11,469 bases of DNA from Tardiphaga sp. (GCA_028290765.1 JAQGJF010000231.1:1-11469), one strand, 5' to 3'; shown: positions 1-5,711, counted from the first letter of the stretch. Translations and numbers: made by a program. The notes: generated from the letters alone by a model not told the origin.

Positions 1-213
1 AGTCTCGCTCGGGAGCACAACTGGTGCGCCCGGACCATCACGAACGATTCCGGGGATTGCTCGTTCAACTCCTACCAACAGTGCATGGCGACCGTCAGCG
101 GCCAGGCCGGCGACTGCATTGCCAATCCGGGGATGGCGTTCGACCAGGCCCGCCCTCACCACGGCGGGCAGACCAATGGCTGGGACAACGGAAGCCGCAG
201 CAATCGCTGGTAA
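1..213 (+). CDS. DUF3551-type small secreted protein, 3' end only
   Basis: The window opens inside this gene; the last 70 codons are visible, ending in TAA at 211-213. The reading frame gives NWCA, then CSFNSYQQCMATVSG, then a further Cys in GDCIANP, and a polar Gly/Asn/Ser-rich tail. The Trp-Cys pair followed by CxFxxYxQCMATxxG is the signature I associate with DUF3551, a family of short exported cysteine-rich proteins abundant in Bradyrhizobium and relatives. The N-terminal signal peptide would lie before position 1. The function of the family is unknown to me; four Cys residues fit an extracytoplasmic protein with disulfides. A strong terminator follows 14 bases after the stop codon, so transcription ends here. 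Confidence 0.8.
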   Translation, partial: SLAREHNWCARTITNDSGDCSFNSYQQCMATVSGQAGDCIANPGMAFDQARPHHGGQTNGWDNGSRSNRW

Positions 214-227
214 GGCGTACGCGAAAA

Positions 228-255
228 GCCCCGGAGAAATCCGGGGCCATTTTTT
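228..255 (+). terminator. Rho-independent terminator of the DUF3551-type gene
   Basis: A perfect 8-bp GC-rich stem (GCCCCGGA/TCCGGGGC) with a GAAA tetraloop is followed within two bases by six T residues. It lies 14 bases after the stop codon of the upstream + gene. All elements of an intrinsic terminator are directly visible. Confidence 0.92.
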
Positions 256-287
256 GGCTAGGCGGCGAGCGCATGCGCATCACGTTC

Positions 288-449
288 TCACGGCAGGCCG
301 TGGCCGCCCTCGATAATCTCCCGAACCTTGTTCACCAGGGCGCCCATTTCAAACGGCTTGGCGATCACCTGCATGGCCGGGGCGAGCAGCCGATTGCCGA
401 TCGACATGTTCTCCGCGCCGGCGATGGACAGCCCGTAGCCGGTAGGGCG
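288..449 (-). pseudogene. C-terminal relic of a response-regulator receiver (REC) domain
   Basis: On the - strand this reads about 54 codons with no start, ending in TGA at 288-290. The translation contains TGYG, then ENMSIGNRLLAPAMQVIAKPF, then EMGALVNKVREIIEG. The I-x-KPF block matches the conserved Lys of receiver domains (end of strand 5), and the following amphipathic helix matches the last helix; TGY fits the conserved Ser/Thr region of strand 4. Such ends are typical of hybrid histidine kinases and CheY-like proteins of this group. The phospho-accepting Asp and everything upstream are missing: the frame stops making sense where a palindromic repeat begins at about 442-449. It is therefore a truncated remnant, probably not expressed. 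What I see is the motif pattern; the truncation by a repeat-associated event is inferred. Confidence 0.7.
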
Positions 450-540
450 ATTAGCCAACGGGTCGCGCGAATGCGCGCCCGATGATAAACTCCGCGTAAT
501 CTCAGCTGTCGGCGCAATACGCTTTGCTACTGCGCCCTAC
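442..540 (+). repeat. Palindromic dispersed repeat, copy A
   Basis: A 99-bp element bounded by an exact 8-bp terminal inverted repeat (GTAGGGCG at 442-449, CGCCCTAC at 533-540). It carries a 44-bp core at 453-496 shared with the two other copies in this window (734-777 inverted, 1323-1366 direct). The similarity to copy B continues past the right end to about 590. It encodes nothing recognisable. Confidence 0.75.
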
Positions 541-566
541 AATTCTTACGCCGTGCCTCAACGCGA

Positions 567-599
567 AAAACCCGCCGCGCATTTCTGCGGACGGGTTTT
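567..599. terminator. Bidirectional terminator-like hairpin
   Basis: AAAACCCG at 567-574 pairs perfectly with CGGGTTTT at 592-599, and an inner CCGC/GCGG stem closes the loop, leaving one bulged A. Read on + it ends in TTTT; read on - it ends in TTTTT, so it could terminate transcription either way. A related but weaker hairpin (GCCGCG/CGCGGC, 1444-1461) follows copy B, showing that the hairpin belongs to the longer repeated unit. Confidence 0.5.
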
Positions 600-685
600 G
601 AACGAAGCAATTCACTTTGAACAAAACACCATGGTTAACTGGACCAGTCAATCGACGTTCGATTTTGTTTTCCACAAGCGCGGCT

Positions 686-790
686 GTAGCCCGGATGAGC
701 AAAGCGATATCCGGGCTCGGTGATTCCGCATATCGCTGAGTTTATCATCGGGCGCGCATACGCGCGACCCGTTGGCTCATGCGGGGCTAC
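686..790 (-). repeat. Palindromic dispersed repeat, copy C (inverted)
   Basis: A 105-bp element bounded by GTAGCCC (686-692) and GGGCTAC (784-790). It contains the 44-bp core in inverted orientation at 734-777, differing from copy A at only a few positions. Its left end forms a perfect 9-bp hairpin, AGCCCGGAT at 688-696 with ATCCGGGCT at 709-717. The outer arms differ from copies A and B, so this is a sub-variant of the same family. Confidence 0.7.
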
Positions 791-1130
791 CGATCTCTGA
801 TGGGCTGCCCCGCTCCGCAGCCAGTTTCCTGCCCGCGACTCCTCGGACAGCTGAACCTTGCGATTATACCAACGCTTAGTCGACTTATCCCGATTCACTA
901 GTCCGAGCCTACCTCGGTACGGCCACTTCATACCCGCGCGCAATGGCGTCAACCAAGTGCCCGGTGCTACCTAATGCGGAGTGCAAAGCAACGGAACCGG
1001 CCCCGCGAGCCGGCAGTTGCAGGACAAGGTCGGCGGCGTAACGCCCGCCGGCCTTCCTCTTGATCGAAGCGGCGCGTTGCCGCTCCAGTAACTAGTGCCC
1101 ACCGCCCCAGTTGGCTGCAGAGAGTGCGCC

Positions 1131-1292
1131 ATGAAAAACATCGCCGATCTCCTGCTGCGGGTTTGGCAAAGGAGCCAGCCCGCGTCCAATACTCAGGTTG
1201 CGGTTATGGCCGAAAACCGGGATCGATCCAGCATGGCCGATTTTGTCCGCATCCTGCAGGCCTACGATCAAGACCGGTACGGCAGGAGTTAG
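1131..1292 (+). CDS. Possible 53-residue protein of unknown function
   Basis: ATG at 1131 is preceded by a GAGAG ribosome-binding-like stretch about seven bases upstream, and the frame ends in TAG at 1290-1292. The product starts MKNIADLLLRVWQR and later reads MADFVRILQAYDQDRYG; third codon positions are moderately GC-rich. It is soluble in character with no signal or membrane segment. I do not recognise a family. It lies between repeat copies C and B and could be a fragment; the opposite strand is also open here (1092-1370). Weakly supported. Confidence 0.3.
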   Translation: MKNIADLLLRVWQRSQPASNTQVAVMAENRDRSSMADFVRILQAYDQDRYGRS

Positions 1293-1310
1293 GGGCCGCC
1301 GCGTCAGCCC

Positions 1311-1411
1311 GCAGAGCGGATTACGCAACGGGTCGCGCCAATGCGCGCCCGATGATAAACTCCGCGTCATCCGCCGCTATTGGCGCAATGCGCTTGGCTA
1401 TTGCGCCCTAC
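1311..1411 (+). repeat. Palindromic dispersed repeat, copy B
   Basis: A direct copy of the element at 442-540. The right terminal repeat CGCCCTAC (1404-1411) is exact; the left end GCAGAGCG (1311-1318) matches GTAGGGCG at 6 of 8 positions. The 44-bp core at 1323-1366 differs from copy A at only a few positions. Similarity to copy A continues to about 1461, including the CCGCCGCGCATTTC block. Confidence 0.75.
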
Positions 1412-1738
1412 AATTCCTACGCCATGCCTCGACGCAAAAGCCCGCCGCGCATTTCCGCGGCTTCGTTAGCCATCAGGTGTTTCTCCAGCAACTGGGTTAC
1501 GAGTGCGCACTTGAATCACAACTCGTTCCGTAAGCTTCACGGCAAGGAAAAGGCCGCCGGCAGTATGACCAGCGGCCCGACCGGGCTCAAAATTGACAGG
1601 CATGAAAGAAGCTCAGCCCCGGCGTTTCACAGAATAGGCAAGCCTTCCGATGGGGTGGAGTCAAAACGCATGTTCCGTAAGCGGAACAAACGGGTTGTTG
1701 CAGCCGGAGCACATTTCGCCTGGCTGTGCCGGAGCAGA
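1412..1738. other. Non-coding stretch downstream of the NYN gene
   Basis: No gene is supported. The first 50 bases belong to the extended repeat unit shared with 541-590. A perfect 7-bp inverted repeat, TGTTCCG/CGGAACA with a TAAG spacer, sits at 1671-1688, and the 11-mer GTTCCGTAAGC from it also occurs at 1524-1534. It lies about 50 bases past the NYN stop codon on the - strand but lacks a U-tract, so I do not call a terminator. Confidence 0.5.
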
Positions 1739-2293
1739 TTACCGCTTTGGTGAAGCAGGATGCTCCCGCGGATCGCGGCCGACCATTAGTCGCAACTCCG
1801 CGAGATCAATGAAGACGTCCGCTTGGCGCCGCAACTCGTCGGCTATCATGGGGGGCTGGCTGGCAATGGTTGAGATCACGGTGACGCGCACGCCACGGCG
1901 CTGCAGTGCTTCGACGAGCTGGCGGAAATCACCGTCGCCCGAGAACAGAACCGCGTCGTCGACCTGGCCGGCCAATTCCATCGCGTCGACGGCGAGTTCG
2001 ACTGACATGCTGCCCTTCACCTTGCGGTGGCCGGCGGAATCCACGAACGCCTTCGTCGCCTTGGTGACGACAGTAAAGCCGTTATAATCGAGCCAATCGA
2101 GCAGGGGACGGATGCTGGAAAACTCCTGATCCTCGGCGACTGCCGTATAATAGAAGGCGCGCAGCACCGTTGCGCCGGCATGAAAGTGGGCGAGAAGGCG
2201 TTTGAAATCGATGTCGAAGCCGAGCGTCTTGGCCGTTGCGTAGAGATTGGCGCCGTCGATGAACAGCGCGACGCTGGCACCGTTCCTTGTCAT
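1739..2293 (-). CDS. NYN-domain (LabA/DUF88-like) putative ribonuclease
   Basis: The 184-residue product is a single NYN domain, a PIN-like fold whose members are proven or suspected metal-dependent ribonucleases acting in the cytoplasm. Visible family blocks: ALFIDGANLYATAK (residues 9-22, with Asp13), FYYTAVAEDQEFSSIRPLLD (47-66), DYNGFTVVTK (69-78), KVKGSMSVELAVDAMEL (91-107), LFSGDGDF (116-123) and STIASQPPMIADELRRQADVF (141-161). I chose the ATG at 2293 because homologues begin just before the FIDGxN block and because the upstream extension to 2374 is antisense to a relic of another gene. One oddity: the KG-x-M-x-VELAVDAM segment has Ser97 where I expect Asp. Domain call is confident; cellular role is unknown. 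No operon partner is visible. Confidence 0.9.
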   Translation of the reverse strand: MTRNGASVALFIDGANLYATAKTLGFDIDFKRLLAHFHAGATVLRAFYYTAVAEDQEFSSIRPLLDWLDYNGFTVVTKATKAFVDSAGHRKVKGSMSVELAVDAMELAGQVDDAVLFSGDGDFRQLVEALQRRGVRVTVISTIASQPPMIADELRRQADVFIDLAELRLMVGRDPREHPASPKR

Positions 2294-2297
2294 TTGT

Positions 2298-2420
2298 TGC
2301 CGACCTGCCGTTTCAGGAACCGTCGCGTTCACGCTGGCGATCAATTGGCGGACCGCGCGGGCGATCGGCATCAAGCTGCCGTCAGCGCTGCTCGCACCGG
2401 CCGACGAGGTGATCGAATGA
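2298..2420 (+). pseudogene. C-terminal relic of an ABC transporter substrate-binding protein
   Basis: On + the sequence reads DLPFQEPSR in one frame (from about 2301), then shifts frame near 2320-2328 and continues FTLAINWRTARAIG, IKLPSALLAPADEVIE and TGA (2418-2420). This is the characteristic end of the ABC_sub_bind family; the intact relative in this window (6383-7375) ends PVEQPTKFELVINLKTAKALG...LLTRADEVIE. Everything upstream is missing: the relic stops at the start codon of the divergent NYN gene at 2293. The family ending is directly seen; that it is the residue of a deletion or rearrangement is inferred. It cannot make a functional protein. Confidence 0.75.
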
Positions 2421-2510
2421 GTTCGGTTCTCGTTCCATCGCGACAGCAGGGCGGATCGATCGCCAGTTCGTTCGGAATGCGGCTCAGGTCCCCAGCGCGT
2501 TTTGGCTGGA

Positions 2511-2729
2511 TCATAGCCTGACCCTTCGCACTTCGCCGCGCTGGAGCATTTCCGATTTCCGGGTAATCGTTACCCGTCGCTGTGTGAGCCTGGCAACATG
2601 GCCTGTTGGAATTACCTGCTTTACAGCATCCACGGCGTCGGCCTTCGCCACTGCCGCAACCCAAAGCGATTTCTGGCCATCAGGCGCGATGACTTCCACC
2701 AAGGGTATCTTGGAGCGAACGGTTGCCAT
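2511..2729 (-). CDS. 72-residue conserved-looking protein of unknown function
   Basis: The product begins MATVRSKIPLVEVIAPDGQK, continues SLWVAAVAKADAVDAVKQVI and ends in a strongly basic tail (RRVTITRKSEMLQRGEVRRVRL). Codon choice is typical of the genome. There is no signal peptide or membrane segment; the alternation suggests one strand-helix unit with a basic, possibly nucleic-acid-contacting C-terminus, which is inference. I chose ATG at 2729; a longer frame starts with GTG at 2795 but would translate an 18-bp tandem repeat and has no Shine-Dalgarno. The SD before 2729 is also poor. It resembles short hypothetical proteins of Bradyrhizobium but I cannot name a family. Confidence 0.55.
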   Translation of the reverse strand: MATVRSKIPLVEVIAPDGQKSLWVAAVAKADAVDAVKQVIPTGHVARLTQRRVTITRKSEMLQRGEVRRVRL

Positions 2730-2754
2730 GCTGGAAATATGAACCTTGAACGTT

Positions 2755-2790
2755 ATTTTTCTATCAATCTTGATTTTTCTATCAATCTTG
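2755..2790. repeat. Perfect 2 x 18-bp tandem repeat
   Basis: ATTTTTCTATCAATCTTG occurs twice head to tail, at 2755-2772 and 2773-2790, with no mismatch. It is AT-rich in a GC-rich setting and lies 26-61 bases upstream of the ATG of the 72-residue protein on the - strand, where a promoter or operator is expected. Confidence 0.9.
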
Positions 2791-2795
2791 GCCAC

Positions 2796-3026
2796 GCCCG
2801 ATCAGGCCGCGTCCTCATGTCTGTACGGAATCGTACGCTGACCCGGCCGTTACGCGCGCCGTCGTCCACCGGCTGGTTTACCGCCATCGTCTTCCGCCGT
2901 TACCTCGATCGTGCAGCGCGGTCTTTGTTTTTCGAACTTAGGACCGAAGAGAGCACTCCCAGCGCCGGTACGAATCGGACAGATCTCGCTTGAATACGCA
3001 ATTGTGCGGCGTGATGCGTCGAAGTG
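2796..3026. other. No supported gene; upstream of the ligase relic
   Basis: A long open frame runs on the - strand across 2850-3434, but it is antisense to the ligase relic and matches nothing I know. On + a frame ends at 2993 without recognisable content. It may contain older decayed sequence. Confidence 0.4.
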
Positions 3027-3249
3027 ATGGCGTACGAGCGGCGAAAACCGGGAGAGATCGGCGTGAAGGTGGATTTTCCCGGCTTTGTTGAACCGGCGCT
3101 CGCATCCTCGATCGCCAAGGGTCGGCGAGCACGGTATCCAAGGGATCAAGTTCGCTCGCCACCGCTCCAGTTGCCGGATCGCCAACGACACCATCAAGGT
3201 CCTGCTCCGACGCGCCCACGACTGGACGAAATGCTTCCGCAAGATCGAC
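3027..3249 (+). pseudogene. Relic of an ATP-dependent DNA ligase, N-terminal part of the adenylation domain
   Basis: From ATG 3027 one frame reads ...VDFPGFVEPALASSIAK up to 3119; after a frameshift at about 3120 the next frame reads GEHGIQGIKFARHR, then IANDTIKVL and HDWTKCFRKI up to about 3246. This follows the order of LigD-type ATP-dependent ligases, which typically read FxEPxLA...SGERWxHEIKFDGYR...RRGxDWTxxFxKI. The adenylated Lys of motif I is still present (codon 3148-3150), but the KFDGYR motif has become KFARHR, losing the Asp and Gly required by the KxDG signature. All downstream motifs are absent. With a frameshift, a broken motif and a truncation, this is a decayed fragment. The family identity comes from the ordered match of three blocks, made from memory of the family. 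Confidence 0.72.
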
Positions 3250-3471
3250 GTTTTTTTCCGGTCGATTGTCATTCGGCGGTGGCTAAATCCCGTGGCATGA
3301 ATCGGTGGGCGAGCTTTGGGTAGATCGATACCGCGGTGTGAGGCCCACGACATCCAGGGAGCTGCGTGTGAGAAGCTGAGAGGCCAGGACGCGCCGATTG
3401 ACGAAGCTTTAACGGGCCGCGCGCATGCTTCCATTACATCCGCAACTTACCTCAAAGCTAGGAGCGCCAGG
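3250..3471. other. Leader region of the PilZ gene
   Basis: No gene seen. Past 3250 the ligase similarity ends, although the frame stays open to 3300. The last bases hold the Shine-Dalgarno of the PilZ gene (AGGAG, 3460-3464). TTGACG occurs in the sequence ATTGACGAAGC near 3398, but no convincing -10 box follows at the usual distance. Confidence 0.4.
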
Positions 3472-3726
3472 ATGAGTGTCGTTTACCTAGATGATGCGCG
3501 AAAGGCCAAGCGGCATCCGGTTTTGGACACCGCGCTAATCCGGTCCGGTGATATTTCGGTATGCTGCGCCGTCCGCAATCTATCGACGGCCGGAGCTACT
3601 CTTGACGTCGGTCCACAAACCGACATTCCGGATCAGTTCACCTTGATCGTCATACCGACGAAGAAAATCCATTCGTGCAGCCTCGTCTGGCGCAAGGGGC
3701 GGCGGATCGGCGTCGTGTTCTGTTGA
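3472..3726 (+). CDS. PilZ-domain protein (predicted c-di-GMP binding)
   Basis: An 84-residue protein made of little more than one PilZ domain, a cytoplasmic receptor fold for cyclic di-GMP. Both ligand motifs are intact: RxxxR as Arg10-KAK-Arg14 and [D/N]xSxxG as Asn36-LSTAG41. The barrel continues with TLDVG, FTLIVIP and the usual SCSLVWRKGRRIGVVF end. ATG 3472 is preceded by AGGAG with seven bases spacing, and it gives the normal length for the short PilZ proteins of this group, so longer in-frame starts are unlikely. With no output domain it probably acts by binding a partner. No cyclase, phosphodiesterase or motility gene is adjacent, so its target cannot be read from context. Confidence 0.85.
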   Translation: MSVVYLDDARKAKRHPVLDTALIRSGDISVCCAVRNLSTAGATLDVGPQTDIPDQFTLIVIPTKKIHSCSLVWRKGRRIGVVFC

Positions 3727-4062
3727 GACGCAACAATCATCGTCCGGCAATGTAAGGACGTGCCCGCGTGCCGCGGCAATCGCGGCTTGTGAACCATTCC
3801 GCGTCGGCGGTGCGCTAGCCCTGACATGAATTCCGCCGGCGGCGACGCTCGGCGGCCAAGCGCCTTACGCATTTACCGTCCCCCGCCGAAACATGTGTCC
3901 GATACGCAACGAAGATCGTGTTCCTTCGATGAAACGGTGGATTGCTGTTTACGCGCGTTTTGGTGCGTCGCTTAATCCATTTACCGGGCTGGAGGCATTG
4001 CATCAAAGCAGCTTGTTGGACCCCACCGGCGCAAAGGATTTTTCTCGCGGCTGGAGGCCTTC
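3727..4062. other. Intergenic stretch with one weak short ORF
   Basis: No confident gene. A 57-codon + frame (ATG 3893, TGA 4064-4066) overlaps the ATG of the next gene in an ATGA arrangement that would allow translational coupling. It contains an internal ATG at 3929 (MKRWIAVYARFGASLN...), has no clear Shine-Dalgarno, and matches no family I know. No terminator is obvious after the PilZ gene. Confidence 0.35.
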
Positions 4063-4320
4063 ATGAAGGCGACGATCGACGAGTTCAATTGCGAAGGCAC
4101 GATCCTGATCGACAGGATCGAGCGTGGCTTCGTCACCTGCTGGCTTACCAAAGAGCAGACCGGCGTCGAAGGAACTATCGTCGGCGACGAGGCGATGATG
4201 ATCGAAATTCAAACCGCAGGAAAAGCCTCGCTTCGACTGCACGATGGATCAATCCTGCCAATCCGGTCCTGCGGCGGCAGTGACGGCATTCGGTGGGTCA
4301 AGGTCCTGAGCTCCAACTAG
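4063..4320 (+). CDS. 85-residue protein of unknown function
   Basis: ATG 4063 follows a strong GGAGG (4053-4057) at five bases, and the frame has genome-typical codons. The product starts MKATIDEFNCEGTILIDRIE, then RGFVTCWLTKEQTGVEG, and ends GGSDGIRWVKVLSSN. It has no signal peptide or membrane segment; alternating hydrophobic residues with frequent Gly suggest a small beta-rich domain. It resembles in size and texture small beta-barrel proteins such as PilZ, and a PilZ gene lies upstream on the same strand, but neither an RxxxR nor a [D/N]xSxxG motif is present, so I do not assign it there. The 336-base gap argues against a tight operon with the PilZ gene unless the weak ORF between is real. 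Confidence 0.7.
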   Translation: MKATIDEFNCEGTILIDRIERGFVTCWLTKEQTGVEGTIVGDEAMMIEIQTAGKASLRLHDGSILPIRSCGGSDGIRWVKVLSSN

Positions 4321-4412
4321 AGAACAGGGCCGCGCGTCAGGGCGCCTCACCTCGGTCCGCCCGTACCACCTTCCGTCCGGGCGCGACCGCTGCGTCCAAT
4401 GCACGATATGGC

Positions 4413-4457
4413 TTCTCGGGCTTTCGGTTCTTGGGCTTTCGGTTCTCGGGCTTGGCG
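4413..4457. repeat. Three 15-bp tandem repeats
   Basis: Units TTCTCGGGCTTTCGG (4413-4427), TTCTTGGGCTTTCGG (4428-4442) and TTCTCGGGCTTGGCG (4443-4457). The first two differ by one base; the third diverges at its end. On the - strand one frame translates them as a Lys-Pro-Glu-Asn-Arg-like repeat, but no start or family supports that frame. Confidence 0.75.
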
Positions 4458-4496
4458 CCTGGTGTCATGTTCTCTGTTGCGCGTAGATCGACAGGC

Positions 4497-4736
4497 TCAG
4501 GCAAGTTCGCTCGGTCGCGTATCTTCGGGGTCTGCGTTGTCCATGGTCGGGACATCGCGAAACCTGAAAGCATCCGAAGCGACCAGATCCAGCGCATCGG
4601 TACTGCAGGAAAGGGCCACACGCCGGCGCGCTAGCCCCGCCTTGCCGCCATCGTTGGTCTTACGGCGGAATACCACATGAGTGATATTGCTGGGCTCATT
4701 GCCCTGCACAACGACGTCGCCGACACGATAGGTCAT
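4497..4736 (-). CDS. 79-residue protein of unknown function
   Basis: From ATG 4736 the product reads MTYRVGDVVVQGNEPSNITH, then VVFRRKTNDG, RRRVALSCSTDALDLVASDAF and RFRDVPTMDNADPEDTRPSELA. Codons are strongly genome-like on this strand. A GCAGG stretch lies about seven bases before the start. The N-terminal MxYRVGDVVVQG block suggests a small beta-rich cytoplasmic domain; the C-terminus is acidic and probably disordered. There is no signal peptide or membrane span. I know no named family. The longer frame to 4850 has poor codon content. Downstream, another - frame (to 4337) contains the 15-bp repeats and could be a frameshifted continuation, which I cannot establish. Confidence 0.5.
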   Translation of the reverse strand: MTYRVGDVVVQGNEPSNITHVVFRRKTNDGGKAGLARRRVALSCSTDALDLVASDAFRFRDVPTMDNADPEDTRPSELA

Positions 4737-4937
4737 GCGATACCTGCTGAATAGCTGGCAGAAATCCAACTCTCCCGTTTCCGGGCGCGTACAAGCACGC
4801 GTTAGTCTGCCACTCCTCCGAGGCCATGATCGACCCGAAAATGATGACATGCGACAGACTTTCCGGAGCGTCGACGCGCGAACACGAAACGGAGTCGCTC
4901 CAGCGGGGCCATAAGGCGCCGTACCCTGAAGGGACGG

Positions 4938-4961
4938 GCCCGCCGGTTCGCGCCGGCGGGC
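4938..4961 (-). terminator. Strong hairpin after the SnoaL-like gene
   Basis: A perfect 9-bp GC stem, GCCCGCCGG (4938-4946) with CCGGCGGGC (4953-4961), loop TTCGCG. It lies 30 bases past the stop codon of the - strand gene ending at 4992. There is no U-tract on that strand, so it may act as an mRNA-end stabiliser or need Rho; the terminator role is inferred. Confidence 0.4.
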
Positions 4962-4991
4962 GTCTTCAACGGGATGAAGCGGCGTTGCCCT

Positions 4992-5429
4992 TCACGCTGC
5001 CGTCTTTACCGCGCCAGTGGCACCGATTTGCGTGAGCATTGTCAGCATGTCGAAGTAGTGCGTGGCGCTCTTGACCTTGCCACCCTCGACCTGGACGATC
5101 TGACAGGCCGGCAACTCGATCGGCTTGTTCGATGGCGGAATGGTACCTGTCGGTGTCTGTAGCGGGCCGGTGTGAACGCCCTTCCACACAAGCTCGAGCA
5201 CCGCGGTGTCGCCGCTCTCGAACGCGCGCACGAAGGTGGCCTTGGAGTCGGGGAAGGCCCTGGCCCAGCCCTGCCAGGCCTCGATGATCTCGCCGGCGCC
5301 CTGGATGCGACGGCGGGTTCCTTTCTCGTCGTACACGGCGTCGGCAGCCAGGATGTCCTTACCCTTGCTCCAGTCCTTTTCGTTGTATGCGGTGACAGCG
5401 GCCTTCGCGATTTCAATGACATTCGCCAT
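4992..5429 (-). CDS. SnoaL-like / NTF2-fold protein (ester cyclase type)
   Basis: A 145-residue single-domain protein. It starts MANVIEIAKAAVTAYNEKDW, has a central AWQGWARAFPDSKATFVRAF block, then VWKGVHTGP, PPSNKPIELPACQIVQVEGG and KVKSATHYFDMLTMLTQIG. This order (N-terminal helix, W-x-x-AFPD, GxHTGP, and a late 'YFD' strand) is typical of SnoaL-like proteins often annotated as ester cyclases. The cone-shaped NTF2 fold hosts varied enzymes and ligand binders, so the reaction cannot be stated. ATG 5429 was chosen because GGAGG sits six bases before it; an ATG two codons earlier directly abuts that GGAGG. No signal peptide; cytoplasmic. It appears monocistronic. Confidence 0.85.
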   Translation of the reverse strand: MANVIEIAKAAVTAYNEKDWSKGKDILAADAVYDEKGTRRRIQGAGEIIEAWQGWARAFPDSKATFVRAFESGDTAVLELVWKGVHTGPLQTPTGTIPPSNKPIELPACQIVQVEGGKVKSATHYFDMLTMLTQIGATGAVKTAA

Positions 5430-5566
5430 GATCATCCTCCCTGTGAGCCGGCGCCGTCGGCGCTGAGCTTTGCAAGCCCCCAGCACGCCTGAATTCTAGC
5501 ACTCCGCGGCGAGGAGGTGAGCGACAATCGGGCTGTATGCGGGTAGGGCCAAGGTCCGGGGTGCGG

Positions 5567-5615
5567 CATTCCGGGACCCTCGTCGTGCGCCATGACAGGG
5601 TCCGCTCTGCGCCGA
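5567..5615. repeat. Dispersed 49-bp repeat, copy 1
   Basis: CATTCCGGGACCCTCG... to CTCTGCGCCGA at 5567-5615 aligns with 7498-7545 at roughly four of five positions with one single-base gap. Both copies lie in intergenic DNA. It looks like a widely dispersed non-coding sequence of this group of genomes. Confidence 0.6.
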
Positions 5616-5711
5616 TGACCGGACGTCGTCGGCCGGACCGGGCGCGTCTGAAGGGTGCCAGATGCAGACTTCGAGCCAGCCGTGGTAGCCTTCCCGTAGG
5701 ACGCAGGCGAG

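Larger units (their letters stand above)
541..1130. other. Gene-poor repeat region
   Basis: Apart from the hairpin at 567-599 and repeat copy C, I find no credible gene. On the - strand, open frames at 635-952 and 971-1189 lie in the same frame, broken by one stop, but the translation matches no family I know and runs into the repeat. A perfect TATAAT occurs on the - strand at 863-868 without a matching -35 box. The stretch may be decayed coding sequence. Confidence 0.5.

Noticed and set aside
863..868. Perfect TATAAT on the - strand
   Set aside because: No -35 box at 16-18 bases and no gene downstream in that direction.
635..1189. Long - strand frames in the repeat region
   Set aside because: They run through a palindromic repeat, contain an in-frame stop, lack a ribosome-binding site and match no family.
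2850..3434. 194-codon open frame on the - strand
   Set aside because: It is antisense to the ligase relic, which explains the region better; its translation matches nothing known to me.
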